The position numbers were made by a program, and so were the translations under genes. Positions 1-14,138 of a stretch of DNA of 64,000 bases are shown in pieces. Source of the DNA: Aphis gossypii (Eukaryota > Arthropoda > Insecta > Hemiptera > Aphididae); NCBI RefSeq assembly GCF_020184175.1, contig NC_065530.1:27257260-27321259 (forward strand). Direction: 5' to 3'. Under the pieces are notes generated by a model. It had not been told where the DNA came from, did not search any database, and worked only from the letters and a program-made list of their open reading frames with translations. Position 1 is the stretch's first letter. Every line of letters starts with the position of its first letter.

Positions 1-3000
1 AATTATTGATGAATGGGTATGTCATATTTTAAATGTTAATTTCTGCAGAGAAACTGGTAAAATTCAACTAAACCTTACGAAAAAGAAATACGTACCTATT
101 TTATGAATATTGAATCAAAATTATTCAATACGTTAAATTTGATATATTGACGTATAAGTGATAATAATATATTAGAATATTATGATGTTTTTATTGTATT
201 ATATAATATAGATTATAATGTTTATATCGTATCACTTTTAAATTAATTTGAATATTTCATTTATGTAAAGACAATATGGACATAATATGCACAATATACT
301 CGTATTTAATTTAAGTATAATACATGTATATCTTTAAATATTTAATAATATGAAAATGTGTATCAATAGGTCTATTTATTTAAAAAAAATTAATAAAATA
401 TAAATTTTTATACCTAAACAACTAAGTACAATAAATAAAAGCTAATGAAAATATTTACGGTCATATTAAATAATATTTTAACTAGAAAGTTAAATTTTTA
501 ATTAATATAACGAGTTTAATATTCATATTCTAAATAATAGTGACAGTTATATTATGTCTATGTAGGATACTAATATTTTAGTAAGTGTAGTCATTATTAA
601 AAATTATATAGGATACAAATTATATTTACAGAAAATGGTTTAATATTGAAAAAAACTTTTGGAGAAACCACCCATTGACAAAACTCCTATAAGGTTTTAG
701 ATTAGGATAGATTTGGCTGTGTTAAATTGTTTGCGAGTTGTTTGGGTGGTTATTTAAAGAATAATAGTAATTTCATATATTTTTTAACGTAAAAACATAT
801 AAAATTGTATGAAGGTACAATTATTTTGGAAATCAAAAAATTATTAATATTAAATATTAAAAATATTGAAATTTTTAATTTTCCGTACCTAATATCAATA
901 TAATAGGTATAATAATATATTTTGTATTTTAATAAATTTAAATAAGCTCAATCCTTACCTATTCTATTGTAAGTTATATACTTATACATAAACGATTAAT
1001 ACATGTAAACATTTAATATTCAAACCTTAATGGCTTATTACTTTATTAGTACTAAAATATAATTAACTATAGATTATATTAAGCCAGTCCTAAAATAATA
1101 AAATCAGACCGTAACGGACGTTGAAAAAATTATTATAAAAAAAAATTTATACCTATCGAAAATAATAAATTTGTTTAACTTGGACTAATATATAAAATTA
1201 TAAAAAAATAAATTCTAGCCTAACTGGATTGAAACTATAAAATGAAGTTAGAAATTCTTATCGTTTATTAAAATTACAAATTATAATCAACTATCACAAT
1301 AATAATATAATCATATGTGAAGTATTTTCCATAAGAAGTAGAAATTCCAGATAGAAAATAAAACCTTTTTCTTAGTGTTACTGTGTTATAGATACACATC
1401 TTACTTCATTCTCTTTATTCACTTAATTCAATATAAAATATAATTTGTAGTAATTTGGTGCTACATTCAATAACTTTGATAAACATTCTATAAACGATAT
1501 TAAGTGGAGTTTTAAAATTATTTAACAGTGGGATGTTGTTTTTGTCTTTAGAGAAAGTATTGAATGATTACGATCAAAGATGTGGCATTGAACTTTTCAA
1601 GCATTTATTCTACTCATAAACGCAATTGTCTCAATTACAATAAAAAAAAAAAATACTAAGGGTGCTTAGCTTTGTATTTTCTTGGCATTTAAAATAATAA
1701 TTAATAAGTTTAATGAATTTTTCGAGAAAAAATACTGAATAACAATTTAAAATTTAATGATAAGTTTATTATAATTTTATTATCTTCATATCTTAAGTTA
1801 CTACACATGGTTATATGTATTTTTTGATAGAGTGTATAATTTACATTTTTCATTTGTCTATTAATTAATCGGAAAAACTCAACTTAATAAATAATACTCT
1901 GAGTGTATTGTTTTATAAACAAAGGTTTTAATACATGAACAATATTGGAGGATGCTATTACACTTAATTGCGTTATAAATTTACGGTTTACTCCAAAAAA
2001 TATTTAATATTTAAAAAAGATAAATTTATTTTTAAAAATTGTTCTAAATCTATAATATAATATGATTTAAGAATGATATTGTAAGGTGGCATAATACTTA
2101 AAGAATTAATTATTATATAGTTGAAACTTTTTCTGTTATTAATGACATTTTATCGTCGAATATCATATTGTGCTAAGTATGTATTTCATTGATTTAAACT
2201 AACTTTATTCATTTATATTTTAGTAAATAACATACTATCGTTACTTAACTATTAAAATTTTAAAAATGTTATCTTCAAGTTTAGTATGAAATCGTAGTAT
2301 ATTTTGGTATAAAAACTATAATTTTTTAATATTTATCTATCTATTTAAATTAATATTTCAAAATATATTATTCAATTCTTAAAAATAACACTACATACCA
2401 CTGCAGAAATTATTGATAGAGATGTTATTAATAAACTCAAATATAAGTGCATAATATATATATAATATATATCAGTAAAACAAAAAGTATTAACGTCGAC
2501 CAAAATGTTTTTAATCGGGATAATTCATTTTTTATTGCTGTATTTTTGGAGGTAAAAGTTATTTAAACTCAAAATTTTATATTTTAAGATTAATAAAATA
2601 TTTTTTTTTATAAAACTTAAAAAGTATCAAATAGGTTAATAAAAATAAATTATATATTTTTTATTATAAATTATGGTTAATCTAAGGATTACACATAATT
2701 TAAGTGGTTTTAGCTCAGAAAGGTTACAGAAAAGTAATAAAACAATATATATTTGTAGTATGTATTGTATTGAAAACGTATTTTAATTATTTAAACACAC
2801 AACCAATTCACTTTTATGCTACCAAATCATTAAAATATCCAATTATTGAAATTACTTCCAAAAATAAGAAAACTTAACAATATCAATAATAAAACAATAT
2901 GCATAATACACAGTTTAGAGCTCTTAAGTATTATATTTTATCTTATTAGTTAGTGATATATTTGTATTTAGTTTAGTTTTAGAAATGAATCGAAACTTAC

Positions 3001-6000
3001 ATTTAAAAAGTGAATTTTTATCTGGATTTTAGTTCCGTCGAAATAAATAGCACGTGTATCACAATCGCACTTCACCACCACAAAAAAAAAATTAAAAATA
3101 TTTAAATAAAAAAATTTAATTTAATTGGTTTTAATTTACGTTTAAGAAAAAAAACCAAAACCAAAATACCAATGTAAAAACACCCTATTCATCACAAAAG
3201 ATACCGGCAATAATATACGATTAAAAAAAAATATCTGAGCGCATTCGAAGTTAACGGACAAGTGTGTCAGGCAAAACAATAAGACGGTATGGTTGTTGAT
3301 AGCGGTGGCGGCACCGACCATTTCTCCGGAGGAAGTTCCCTCTCACTGTCGGTCGGTTAAGGTTGAGGTCGTTAAGTAATGAAATTATTAATATCAGTCA
3401 ACGATCTTTCTTTTTTTCCGCAGACTAGTTTTAAGCACACCGGGATTAATAAAAAATAATTGAAATAATTTTCTGAGATATCTTGGTGTCAAATGCAGTA
3501 TATTATAATAGCTAGAATAGAGATTTAGAGCCAACAAGTTAATAATAAAATTGGCATAAAACATCGCGCATATATCTTTAAATGTTAACTATAAAAATGT
3601 TATTATTCTATTAACGCAAATCAACGGTTCAGGAATTTACAGGTTTTAAAATCCATTTAAGCTTCTTATTGGTTATTCCATAAATTTAATATAATCTTGT
3701 ACTTCTTATTATACATTTATTTTTTTTATGTAAATAGTGAACAATAAAATTCGTTGAAAAAGCTAATTGAATATAAATTGAAAACATTTCATTTATAAGA
3801 AAGTTGTGGGTACTTTAACTTTTTTTTAAAAGAGTTTTCAAAGAAATAGTAAAAAGATAAGTACATAGTATATTATAAGTTATAAGTTTTAACTAATAAG
3901 TAATAACAACGACGGCTATCAGCGTCAAATTCGCCTTTTTTTAAAAATAAATGTATTAAGACAAGTATAACATCTAATTTAATAACAACTAAAATTAAAC
4001 AGTTTTTAATCTTTAAGTGTTATTATTATTTAAAACTCATTATAGCCATCATCATAATAGTATAAAGAAAGTCGAATAAAAAGTTTTTTTTTAATAATTA
4101 TATTTCTAATTATTCTTATAATAATAATAACACTTAAATTCTCGTAGTCACCAATAATAATTTAAAAATAATCTTTAATAAATACTTAGATTCCGTACAT
4201 TATAAATAATAATCTTTTATATTAATTTTACAGACTGTAGAGTCTGTAAACTGTTATAATTTATAGTAATATTAATGTTATATTATATAAATAAACAGTT
4301 CAGCTTTGAAATGTATTAAATAAATATTTAAAAGTTGGTTATTGTAAGTACATTTTTTCTGAAATCTACAAAATTAGAAATTTCTAATCGGTTTTAGATA
4401 ATTGTTAAAAATTTGTATATAAATAATTATCAGTAACAGGAATCAAGTAAAAATAAATTATTATATACTTAAAAATGCAGTAATCCCAGTAAAATATGTG
4501 AATAATATTATTATATTTAACCTTAGAATATTAGTTATAAATATTAGTACCTATTTTATATTCCATGCTAGCAATAATATACCTACTGCTACAATAACAC
4601 TTTAGATTACCTATGTAAAAATCAAAAGCAATTTAATTAAATATTATTAAAAATGCATCCAAAATTGTTATTTTTGAGCTACAGTAATTATTCAAAAATA
4701 TCATAAAATAATAAAAAAAGCTTAAAAATTAATTAATAATAGTCTCAAATATAGTACAAATTATTCTAAACCCTACTCGTTTTAAAATTCATCCAAACTA
4801 GATCATTTTTACTGAAACATATTAGAAACTTAGTATTATAGGTACCATATATACATAATGAAATTGAGCTGTTCTACTTTATATGAACCGTGTTCACTGA
4901 CTTTGAAAATTAGTCGAAACTTAGTATTTTACATACTATCTTGAAAACAAAGGACTTTATTTTATTAATTTAAATAATACGAACTCTTTTAGTTGTTTCT
5001 ACTTATAAAATTAACAATTATATTAATATTGCATTAATTTGTTAGGTCATTAAATGTGTTAAAATGTTAATTAACTATACTGAGCTATGCAATTTTAAAT
5101 GATACTAATTTATATGGTTTTCAAATATGTTCACATTTCACTTATTCAGTGAGCCAAATATTTTCAATATTCTTAGAAACCTACACTATCCATATTGGTC
5201 TTTCATGAAATTGAGATTATGTAATAAATACATACAAAAACGATCTGAATATACCAAAATTGTGAAATATGTAAAATAAATGCACTAAAAATATTGTTGA
5301 TATTATAAATAATATTGAGATAAAGAAAATAAATTAAAACAAATGACCAAAAACATATATGTATACCTAACTATTAAAAAATTCCATCAAAACTTTTTGA
5401 AAACTATGTTAGTGCGTATTGTGATATGTATGTTAGTAAAAAAATAGATATACCTACCTATATTATGAATTATTTTGAACTACCTATTATTTATCTTAAT
5501 TATTTATTAAGTATAATTGTGTATTTGTGTATGTATAACATTTAATTTATATGTTTACCAATACGATTACCTATTTATCAATTAATTTAAATAAGTTATG
5601 CTACAGTTAATCTCGAATGATATTAATCGTTAGTTGAACACTTAAACACTCATTAGTTATACAACGTTATTCATCTATATTATTTAAGTAAATATTTTTG
5701 CAATATGTTTCCAATTTATCATATACAAGTTTTAGAATAACTAATGTGTATAGTTATTTACATTTCTTAATATTTCCAATAGATGAATTATTTAAATATT
5801 ATTATCATATAACAATATACATAAACATTTAATATTCTCACGGTCATACTACTCATACTAGATAACTTAGTTAATATTAAGAATTAGATAGCTGAATATA
5901 GGATGTCTATAAAGTAATACAGTTTATTAAATAGGAATCTATATCATTTAGAGTGTGAACTATAATGTTTATGACGGCACATGAATTCTCGAATCATAAA

Positions 6001-9000
6001 ATGTAAAAATGTCAGTAGATATTTGTTATACTTTCACGAATAAAATAAGTAATTACCTACTTATACTTCTGTAGTAAATCCATTAAATGAGAAAATTGTG
6101 ATTTAAATTTAATTTTTATACCTAATTGTTTTTTTATTTTGCCCAATTTTATGATAGAATATAAATAAAAATGGCTCATTAATTAAAAATAAAATAATAG
6201 GAGCATGAACAACATTAGGTAAATAAAGTTTTTATACATTATATAAATTTAGCTATAACATTAGGTATATATATATATATATAAATATAGGGACCTTATA
6301 AACATATTATTTATAAATAATATCCTATTGATAATGCATTTAGTGTTTATCAAAAAGTTATTATTTTTAAATTTTATATAAACAGAAGACTAAATTGATA
6401 TACATAATATAATATTATAATATTCATAATTCATATTATAATTTTAATGAATGCAATTTTTTTTGATAAATAAATTTAAAAGAGAAAATATACATTATTT
6501 GATACATAGATCTTTTGAAATATTATTGTATTAAAAATATTATGTATTGGTAGAAGTTGTAATTGTTTAGGTAATTGGTTTGGTTATTTTAATAGTTTAA
6601 TATTTTTGTATCGTGCATACTTTTATATTGTATAATAATTAATAATATTATATTAGTTTAAATATATATCAAACAATAATATTAAAATATTGCATTTAGT
6701 TTTAACACGCATAAATATATTTTCATATACACACGATGTATTGATGTCAAAAGTGAATAAATTTCATACCTACTTATTTAATAATTAATAAGTAATAGAC
6801 ATGGGGCCACATAAATTTCAACTCTAATTTGAAGAACAGATTTAATTATAGATATAAACGACAATGAAATTACAAAATGATACTAAATCAAAATTTTCGA
6901 CCGTAACGAAGAATATATTATGTAAAAAAAACCTCGAAAAATATTTAATTTATGTGTTTTTTTATGAAATTTTATTTCTAAAAATACATATTATAGCTGT
7001 TTATCATTTATTCTTCAAGACTAAAATATTAAATAGGATTTAACAAAGGAATATAGAATATATCGTATATATATTTTATGTACGATATTTTGTTGTACAC
7101 TTTTTAGTGATTCAGAAATTTCATTTTTTCATAACGCGGGGTATATATTATTGGTAGGTATTATAGTGAACTTACTGTAGTGGGTAGTATAATATACTTA
7201 CTACAATCTACTTATCACAATAGTCGTTGTATGGAATTAAAACCACATAATTATTGATAGGTACTTGAACAGCTAGACATGTTTATCAGAGATTATAGGT
7301 GTATAACGTACCTATATTTTATATTATAATTACCACTTGTTTGGGTGTTGATATCTCATTATTTTGTACGGTTATGAAAGCGAGTTGAATATCGAGAGTT
7401 AAGTGTAACGTACATTAAATTGTTAGCTTTTTGAATGTAAACGTTTTACGGGCAAAAGGCGGAAAAAGTATAATCGTCTTTTATTAAGGTTTAATTGAGC
7501 ACGCTTGGTGGTTTTTATGTACCTAGATACATAAAAGTATAATACTCTAATATAATTCTAATTGTCTAGTAATCATTTATCAGTGTCTTTAAGTTGTACG
7601 ATTTTTGGGAAGTTGAACAAAACAATGTGATTTTATGAGTTTAATGATTAGGTACTGTCCATTATTATTTATTGGGTATTTGTGAAATTATCAGCATATT
7701 ATCTAATATGCGAGTTTAAAACAGATAAAAGTGTTAAATAGAGTTTTATATTTTAGATTTTCGTCGAACAAAAACATCAAAAACCTTTCAACAACACCTA
7801 TAGGTATATACAATATTATTTAAAATTTAAATAACACAGTATAGTTTTTTTTTCAAAAAAATTAAATAATAAAACGAAATTTGCGTATTAAGAATAATTA
7901 CATATTATGCGTTTGTTAAAATATTTTGATTGAAATTAATGTGTCATTTCACGTTTCAGGGTTGATCTGAGATGCAAACGAGACTACAAAAAAAGTCTAG
8001 ATACCTATAGGAAATTATATTAGTTTTAGTAGGTAATATTCTACATAAATTTGATATAATAATAAACTTGACCCACACATATATATTTATGACGTGTACC
8101 TAATCATAAACATTTATGTGATTCGACCGTTAACGATTTTGGCCTGAATTCGACAAACGACTAAATAATAATATCGGAATAAATGACGTTTTGATATACC
8201 TACGTATGTATCATATAGGTATTAGGTACAATTTGATTTCGGTTTAAAGTAAAACTCATATTGTTATGGCTGTTACTAATATCAGTATACTGTTACACTC
8301 AGTCTAGATAAAAACTAAAAAGATGGTTCGAATACTCGACTTTACATAAAACCCATTCACCACATCATTAAGTACCTATTCAAAACCTACAAAACGCTTG
8401 AAAAATTTATATCTTTTTTAAAAAAAAAAGTAAAAAGAATATTCAACATTTAGACTATGATACTATTTGAATTATAGATTTTAAAAATATGTATTACGTT
8501 TAAAATGTATCCATCATAAACATTCTCAAGATCATAACAGTCATGTACCCAGATATATACAAATACTATAAATATATTAAATGGTAAACAAAAAATAAAC
8601 ATATATTATTTCAAAATCAATTATTATTTTGTGTCACATAATTTTGTTCTGTTTTTCGTTTTTTAGATGGAAATATAAGAATCTACCAATCGGATAATCG
8701 TCATTTTATGATGATTTAAGAAATGTGATCGTAATTGTGATGTATATAGTAACTTCTATAATTAGTTAGATACCTAAATGAGTGTTACTCAAAAAATAAT
8801 TTCTATCCATTCACTTACATCGCCAGCGAGGTTGTATTTAGAGAGGTACTACAGGACACTGTTACTCCGGACGGCTATTTTTTTTATATTTAAGTTATAT
8901 ACAATTTGTATTTGGTACAATGACGGGTTTTTTTTGTTTTTTTTTTTTACTACCCCGGGGTGGAAAATTCCTAAATACGGTTCATCTGATCACCAGTGGT

Positions 9001-12000
9001 TCAAACGTACCAGCTTAAACACTATTTGCCGTACTTGATACCATATCGGATTGAAAACAATAAAACTAATGTCGTTGACAGAAAAAAAGGTAAAAAAGTG
9101 TCAGTTTTCTGTGAACAATCCGCCGTCGATAAACGGCCAACATATTGCTCTAGCGCCATCTACATAACAGACAATGTGGTGATGACGTGCTATCGTGCGA
9201 GAATTCTGACCGTTTGACGTACCGTCACAACTAGAGAGCGCTGTACTATACGCAAAGCCTATTTAAAACGCGATATTCGTACGGTCTGTAAATATCGTAA
9301 TAATGGGTGCATTATTATAATAATATAATAACCAAAATTGTGATAAAATACAAAAATAAAAAATATTGACGAATAATTAATAAGAAAAAAAAATTATCGT
9401 CTGATCGATTCGGTACGGTACTTTTTAATATTTCATCGGTTTAAATATTTAACAACGTTTGTTTCTATATCATGGTCGAGCAATATTATCGAATAAAATA
9501 AATCAACCCTGCTTGTTTGCATTACAAGAATTCGACAAGTCTATATTATTATGTTCGGTAAACATATACCTACTGGCTAGTGTTGTCGAGTTTTAAATAT
9601 GGTTTTGGACATAAAATAGATACCATTGTCAGTCTATTGGTATTATCTAAGTAGGTACCTATTACATAACCTAGACGTGTTTTAAATGGTCCATAAGATC
9701 GTAATTATTTTTAATTCAATTCCGGAAATACTTACTACCAAAGTGCTAAATATTATTTTGTTTAATATATGATATAACCACTTTAGCGTTCCGTTTTTTT
9801 CGATACCTTTACTACTTATTTCTTATTATAAATGTTTCATACTTTAATACTGGTAAACAAGCAGTTTAGTGTAATTTTTTTGAATCGCCAATTTCAGCAC
9901 TATATGTTATGTACAGCACCAATCATTTTATTGTCCTAATCTATCGTAACCTATAGTGACTTTATTTAATTATGTTTGTATAGATTTACAAATCGATCAC
10001 GTATTATAGATCTACAGCTTCCTAAGCTTCACTACATTATTGTAACCACAATAACTGAATAACAGTATAACAAAATTGGTTAGGGTGTATTTTAAGCTGC
10101 TTGTGGGTTATTTAAGATTAGTTTCTCTACCACTGAATACAGCTATTTGATAACAAAGATCACGAAAAAATAAAAGTAATTGAAAAATAATTTATCAATA
10201 TAAATTAATGATTTGATAAAAACGGTCATTTGTCTGTATACATTATATTTTGTCTATAACGGGCTGCAATGTTATAACATGTTATGCCTAAACGTATCAA
10301 TTGTCCTATTTCAGTATTTTCCGATATTTTCCTGATAAAAATTTTTTTATCCAACACTCAAAAGATGTATTTATTGATCAATCGATATTTAACATAATCT
10401 GCAAATCGAAAACTTAATCGAGTATTTTATTTTTAATTATTATAATTATTTCCAACGTATTAATTAATTCACAATGATATGCATTTTTAAAAAAACTAAA
10501 TGATTTTGTAGTATATTTTGGTAGGAGTAAAATTCTTCAAATGTCCTTTTAAAAATACATTATTTTAACTTTTAAGAAATCTTAATTTCAAACCTATTGT
10601 GGTTTTATAGTTACAACTTATAATAAAACTAGGCTATACATTAGCAGGGGTCTTTATTTCTTCAAACATTTTGTTTGAACGCCGTATATACATCGATTAC
10701 AATTAATATAATTCACAGTAATATAGTTACTTCTGTGATAATTATTTACATATATGCTTTAAGTAATTTAAAGTTCAAACGTTTCAAATTTTATCCTCTT
10801 AAGTCACACTTTATGATTTATTAGATATGTTTTTTTACTTGGAACTTATTAATTATAAGTGAAAATTATAAGACCGCGGAGTATGTTATTTATTATTTGT
10901 ACTTGTAAATAAAATGTATCCTAAAACTATAATAGAACATTAAAAAAGAAATTCAGATTGAATCAGTTAAAAATACTAATTTGTGCTAATGTTTTCGACC
11001 AAGTTAAATAATATTATGTCTGTAATTAGGTGTTAAATATAATGAAAGTTATTTCCATAAAAAGTAGCTTGTAAAATATAACGTAATTTTGATAAGTGAT
11101 TGTTTGTATGTAACGGTTGTGATTTTTATGCAATCACCACTAATTATTTTACACTTTTAAAATGTGATAACAGCATTTTTTTAATTTTATTTTACGTAAA
11201 ATGTAATTTAAATCACTGTTAAAACCTTGAATCATCCATAAAACAAAAAAAAAGAGAATACTGAAATGTAACGTGCACGTCGTGCAAACCACATTTTGGT
11301 AAATTAATGAAATATTATAATATTAATTTTAATTTAACATTTTTAACCACATTATGTTAACTTTTTATAAATACCCGAATAATACATAGTCAAATCAATT
11401 AAATAAAAAATAATAATAATATTTTAATATTTTATAATTAATGATAATATTTGAGTAAAATGACTTTGGTGCAAGTTATACAATCAATATTAACTATGAT
11501 AATATTTAGTAATAATGGATAATGATTTTATGACTAAAATTATTTAGTTATATTTAGTTTAGAGTATTATACGCCAGAAAACATCAATAACCTTGGAAAC
11601 AAAGCGTTTTACAACTAATAGCGTCAACCACTTTAACATCTACTCGGGATGAAAAAATTGTTTTCAAACAATTTAAAAGTTTAAGGAGTTTTGTACTAAT
11701 TTAACATTTAATATCTTTAAGGTAACAATAAATGTATAATGAATGTTTATAATTAAATATTATTTCGTTTTTCATTTGTTATATTTTATCAACAGTTTTG
11801 TTTTAGTGCTTATTTAGATTAGATCACAAAACAAATAGATTTTGTAAGACACTTTAAATATTTTTCTTGTCTTACAATTATTTTAATCGACTTTAATTTC
11901 AGACTAATAAGACACTATTTTTAAAATATCTTCGGGAAAATTGATTTAAAGAATTATTTAAATTAACTATAGATACACAACTTAAAAAAAAAACACTATG

Positions 12001-12358
12001 TAAATACTTTTGTACATATTTTCTATTGTTATTGGAGTGTTGTGTTCAATTTAAAAATATTAATTGTGTTTTATTAATCAACATCGGATCTGGAATAACA
12101 TTTTAATAAATCGATATTTTGAAAACTTTTCATAAAAATACTATTATTATAATATAGAAAACAATAATTTTATGTTACTTAAACCGTATACTTACATATA
12201 CCTACATATAACCTATGTACGTATAATATAAAGCCACACGTATAAACGTTATTTTAATAGATTACCTATTATATTGGCTATTTTTAAAACTTTTTATTTA
12301 AATAATCGTTCTAATGGAAATATTGTTAAAATTATTTTAGTATAATATAGTCACTTAC
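1..12358. other. AT-rich non-coding stretch; no gene recognised
   Basis: Very AT-rich with frequent stops in all frames. It should hold a long intron or downstream part of the espin/forked-like gene, since its next exon must be on this side, but I could not find that exon. Two less AT-rich islands stand out: about 3240-3430, and about 8780-9300, the latter CpG-rich toward its end with TATTTAAAA at about 9259. Open frames in the second island do not look like protein. Confidence 0.7.
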
Positions 12359-12538
12359 TTGGAAGCTAAATGAAGAACATTGCAACCGTCCACATCTTTT
12401 TCGGTAGGCTTACATCCCGAGTACCTGATCAACCATTCCACGCAAGCTACGTGCCCGTTGATGGACGCCTCGTGCAAGGCTGTGTACCCTACGGACGATT
12501 TTTTGTTCAGGTTTCTTATACCGTGAATTTTCAAAAAC
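12359..12538 (-). CDS. Espin/forked-like gene, second ankyrin coding exon
   Basis: Begins with the last base of Arg72 and carries residues 73-131 plus two bases. The acceptor is TTTGTAG before 12538 and the donor is TCCAA|GTAAGT. It is exactly 180 nt, phase 2 in and out. It holds one full ankyrin repeat (TALHEASINGHVACVEWL) and the start of the next (NVLHLAS). The intron to the first exon is 204 nt. Confidence 0.82.
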
Positions 12539-12957
12539 CTACAAACGAAACCGTTGATATTATTATTTATACGGTAAATCGCAATATAAATAAATATACG
12601 CGTACAGCGAACGCACGTCATGTCAATATGTTATAATATTATAACGTATTAATTAATAAATAATAATAACAGTTAAATGGGGCAAAATTGAAATTGATAT
12701 CGTAAATTATTATTATAAGTACATATCCGTCCATCGTATCACCTCAGCACGGACAACTGTCCGTTCCTGGCGGCATAATGCGATCCCATTGCGCCACGCG
12801 AGTCCTCGGCCTGCAGACGGTTAATGTCGGTGCCGGCTATGAAGCCCAAGAAATTGAAGTCGCCCGTCCGGCAGGCGCGTAAAACTTCCGCGTTCAGCTG
12901 TTTGTTGCTGATCAACAGCACTTGTCGGTCGTTGTACATGTAAGACGCGTCGGACAT
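12359..12957 (-). CDS. Espin/forked-like ankyrin-repeat protein, N-terminal part only
   Basis: Two exons (12743-12957 and 12359-12538) give 131 complete codons from MSDASYMYNDRQ and end in a split codon. Repeat 1 holds GSHYAARNGQLSVLRFL; repeat 2 holds GYTALHEASINGHVACVEWL and ends DVDGCNVLHLAS. The order, including the Cys-containing ACVEWL and GC before the next repeat, follows the N-terminus of espin and Drosophila forked. Those proteins use ankyrin repeats near the N-terminus and bundle actin filaments (stereocilia, bristles). The third repeat is expected directly after the 12359 donor but was not found downstream, so the gene is truncated by the window or has a very long intron. Family assignment is from recalled sequence resemblance. 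Confidence 0.75.
12743..12957 (-). CDS. Espin/forked-like gene, first ankyrin coding exon
   Basis: Encodes residues 1-71 plus two bases of Arg72; the donor is GCTGAG|GTGATA. The ATG at 12957 sits two bases after a good acceptor (GGTTTCCGCAG, AG at 12961-12960), so an untranslated exon upstream is likely. The frame is also open upstream, with no compelling coding character. The segment NAEVLRACRTGDFNFLGFI looks like the helical cap before the first full repeat. Confidence 0.78.
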
Positions 12958-13658
12958 GACTGCGGAAACCGTTGTGAGCGAACCCAACAGAAAAGAATGA
13001 AAACGGACGGCGAACAAAACGGAAATAATCCTCTCGGCCGTGTTACGGCGATCTCTGCACATGTATTATACACACTCCGCGCCGCTGTAGAGATGCGGAT
13101 CGGCGACGGCGGCTAATGTTTCGAAACGATTTCGTAACTTTGCCGCGGCCGACGAGCGCGCGCGACTTTTACGGTCCGCGTGATTTCGTGTTCGTCGATC
13201 GTTGAATTCGATAAAACGCCCGCGAGTTAAGCTTTTACACGTGTGGTAAAACATAACTGTTTGTAATGATAAATGATATCAAAATTGGTCTGCGATAAGA
13301 CGACGAGAGCGAGCTACCAGCCCGTGATTCCCGTTCACAACAATAATATTAACAGGATAAAAAATTATAGAAAAAGCGTCTCGTCGAAACTCCCGCGTGT
13401 TTATACTCTGCATAATGCACACGCACGCCAATGCGGAATACGAACTACCTCCAAAATCTAGATAGTCATTTGTGTTATTTCTGTTCATCGATAAACTACG
13501 TTTATTATACAACTATAGAAAAAATCAAATTTTTGAAAGAAAACGTTGCATTCTTTTGTATGTTTTAAGACATTTTAATTTGCATTTTTCCAAAAGTTAG
13601 GGTATATCGTGTCTTACTCATTTTTAATGACACGCGCTCTGCAGCCTATAGGTAATGG
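12958..13658 (-). promoter_or_regulatory. Upstream region of the ankyrin gene, CpG-rich 12960-13260
   Basis: Just upstream of the ankyrin ATG the DNA becomes CpG-rich (for example GCCGCGGCCGACGAGCGCGCG near 13140) and then AT-rich again. It probably holds 5' UTR, an acceptor at 12961-12960 and possibly a promoter. No TATA box is assigned. Confidence 0.4.
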
Positions 13659-13666
13659 GTTCTTAG

Positions 13667-13800
13667 CAGTGGTGTAACTGAGTGCCCGCAGACTCGGTAA
13701 TTCGGCGCCTTTGGTTATAAAGTTATGTTTGGTATAACAATATTTTAGGGGCCATTTTTAGTTTTGCGGGGGGGGGGCGAATTTTTTTGTTATGCTACTG
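13667..13800. mobile_element. Non-autonomous hAT-type MITE, 134 bp, with 8-bp target duplication
   Basis: The left end CAGTGGTGTAAC and right end GTTATGCTACTG are imperfect inverted repeats starting with the CAGTGG-like sequence common in hAT elements. The flanks carry an identical 8-bp direct repeat GTTCTTAG at 13659-13666 and 13801-13808, the target-site length of hAT transposons. The interior has a run of G and no coding capacity. It lies immediately downstream of the candidate exon at 13867. Confidence 0.8.
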
Positions 13801-13866
13801 GTTCTTAGTCAACTAAACGCCCTTCCCTGGGGAATAATATATATATATATAACGACATCGACTTGC

Positions 13867-14138
13867 CTGTTTTTCTCGTGAGCCGGGAGAGTCGGAGCCG
13901 CGTGAGCCTGGAGAGTCGGAGCCGGGAGAGTTGGAGCCGGTTGTGGAACTGTGCAGGGGCCGCAAGAGTCTTCGCACACGTTTTCCAGACTGAACTCGCC
14001 ACTGGATATCCCGCTATCGGACATATCGTCGTCCGACGACGTGTGCTGCCGGCGCAGGTCTGCTCCGTCCTTGCAGTCGTCCGAGTCCGACGACTTGGGT
14101 CGCGTCCAGCCTAGAAGCAGCAACTTCCACAAACACAT
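13867..14138 (-). CDS. Candidate alternative first exon of the espin/forked-like gene
   Basis: Open from ATG 14138 (G at -3), starting MCLWKLLLLGWTRPKSSD. A Ser/Asp-rich segment follows (DMSDSGISSGEFSLENVCED), then Pro/Ala repeats (PTLPAPTL, PTLPAH) from imperfect 15-18 bp DNA repeats. It ends at AACAG|GCAAGT, the typical donor of a GC-AG intron, in phase 2. That phase matches the second ankyrin exon at 12538 but not the first one. Such a join would skip the first half-repeat. It could instead belong to another transcript or be non-coding. A hydrophobic KLLLLGW start might be a short signal-like stretch, but it is too short to call. Confidence 0.4.

Noticed and set aside
8316..8345. GGTTCGAATAC resembling a tRNA T-arm
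   Set aside because: No matching acceptor, D or anticodon arms upstream; a chance match.
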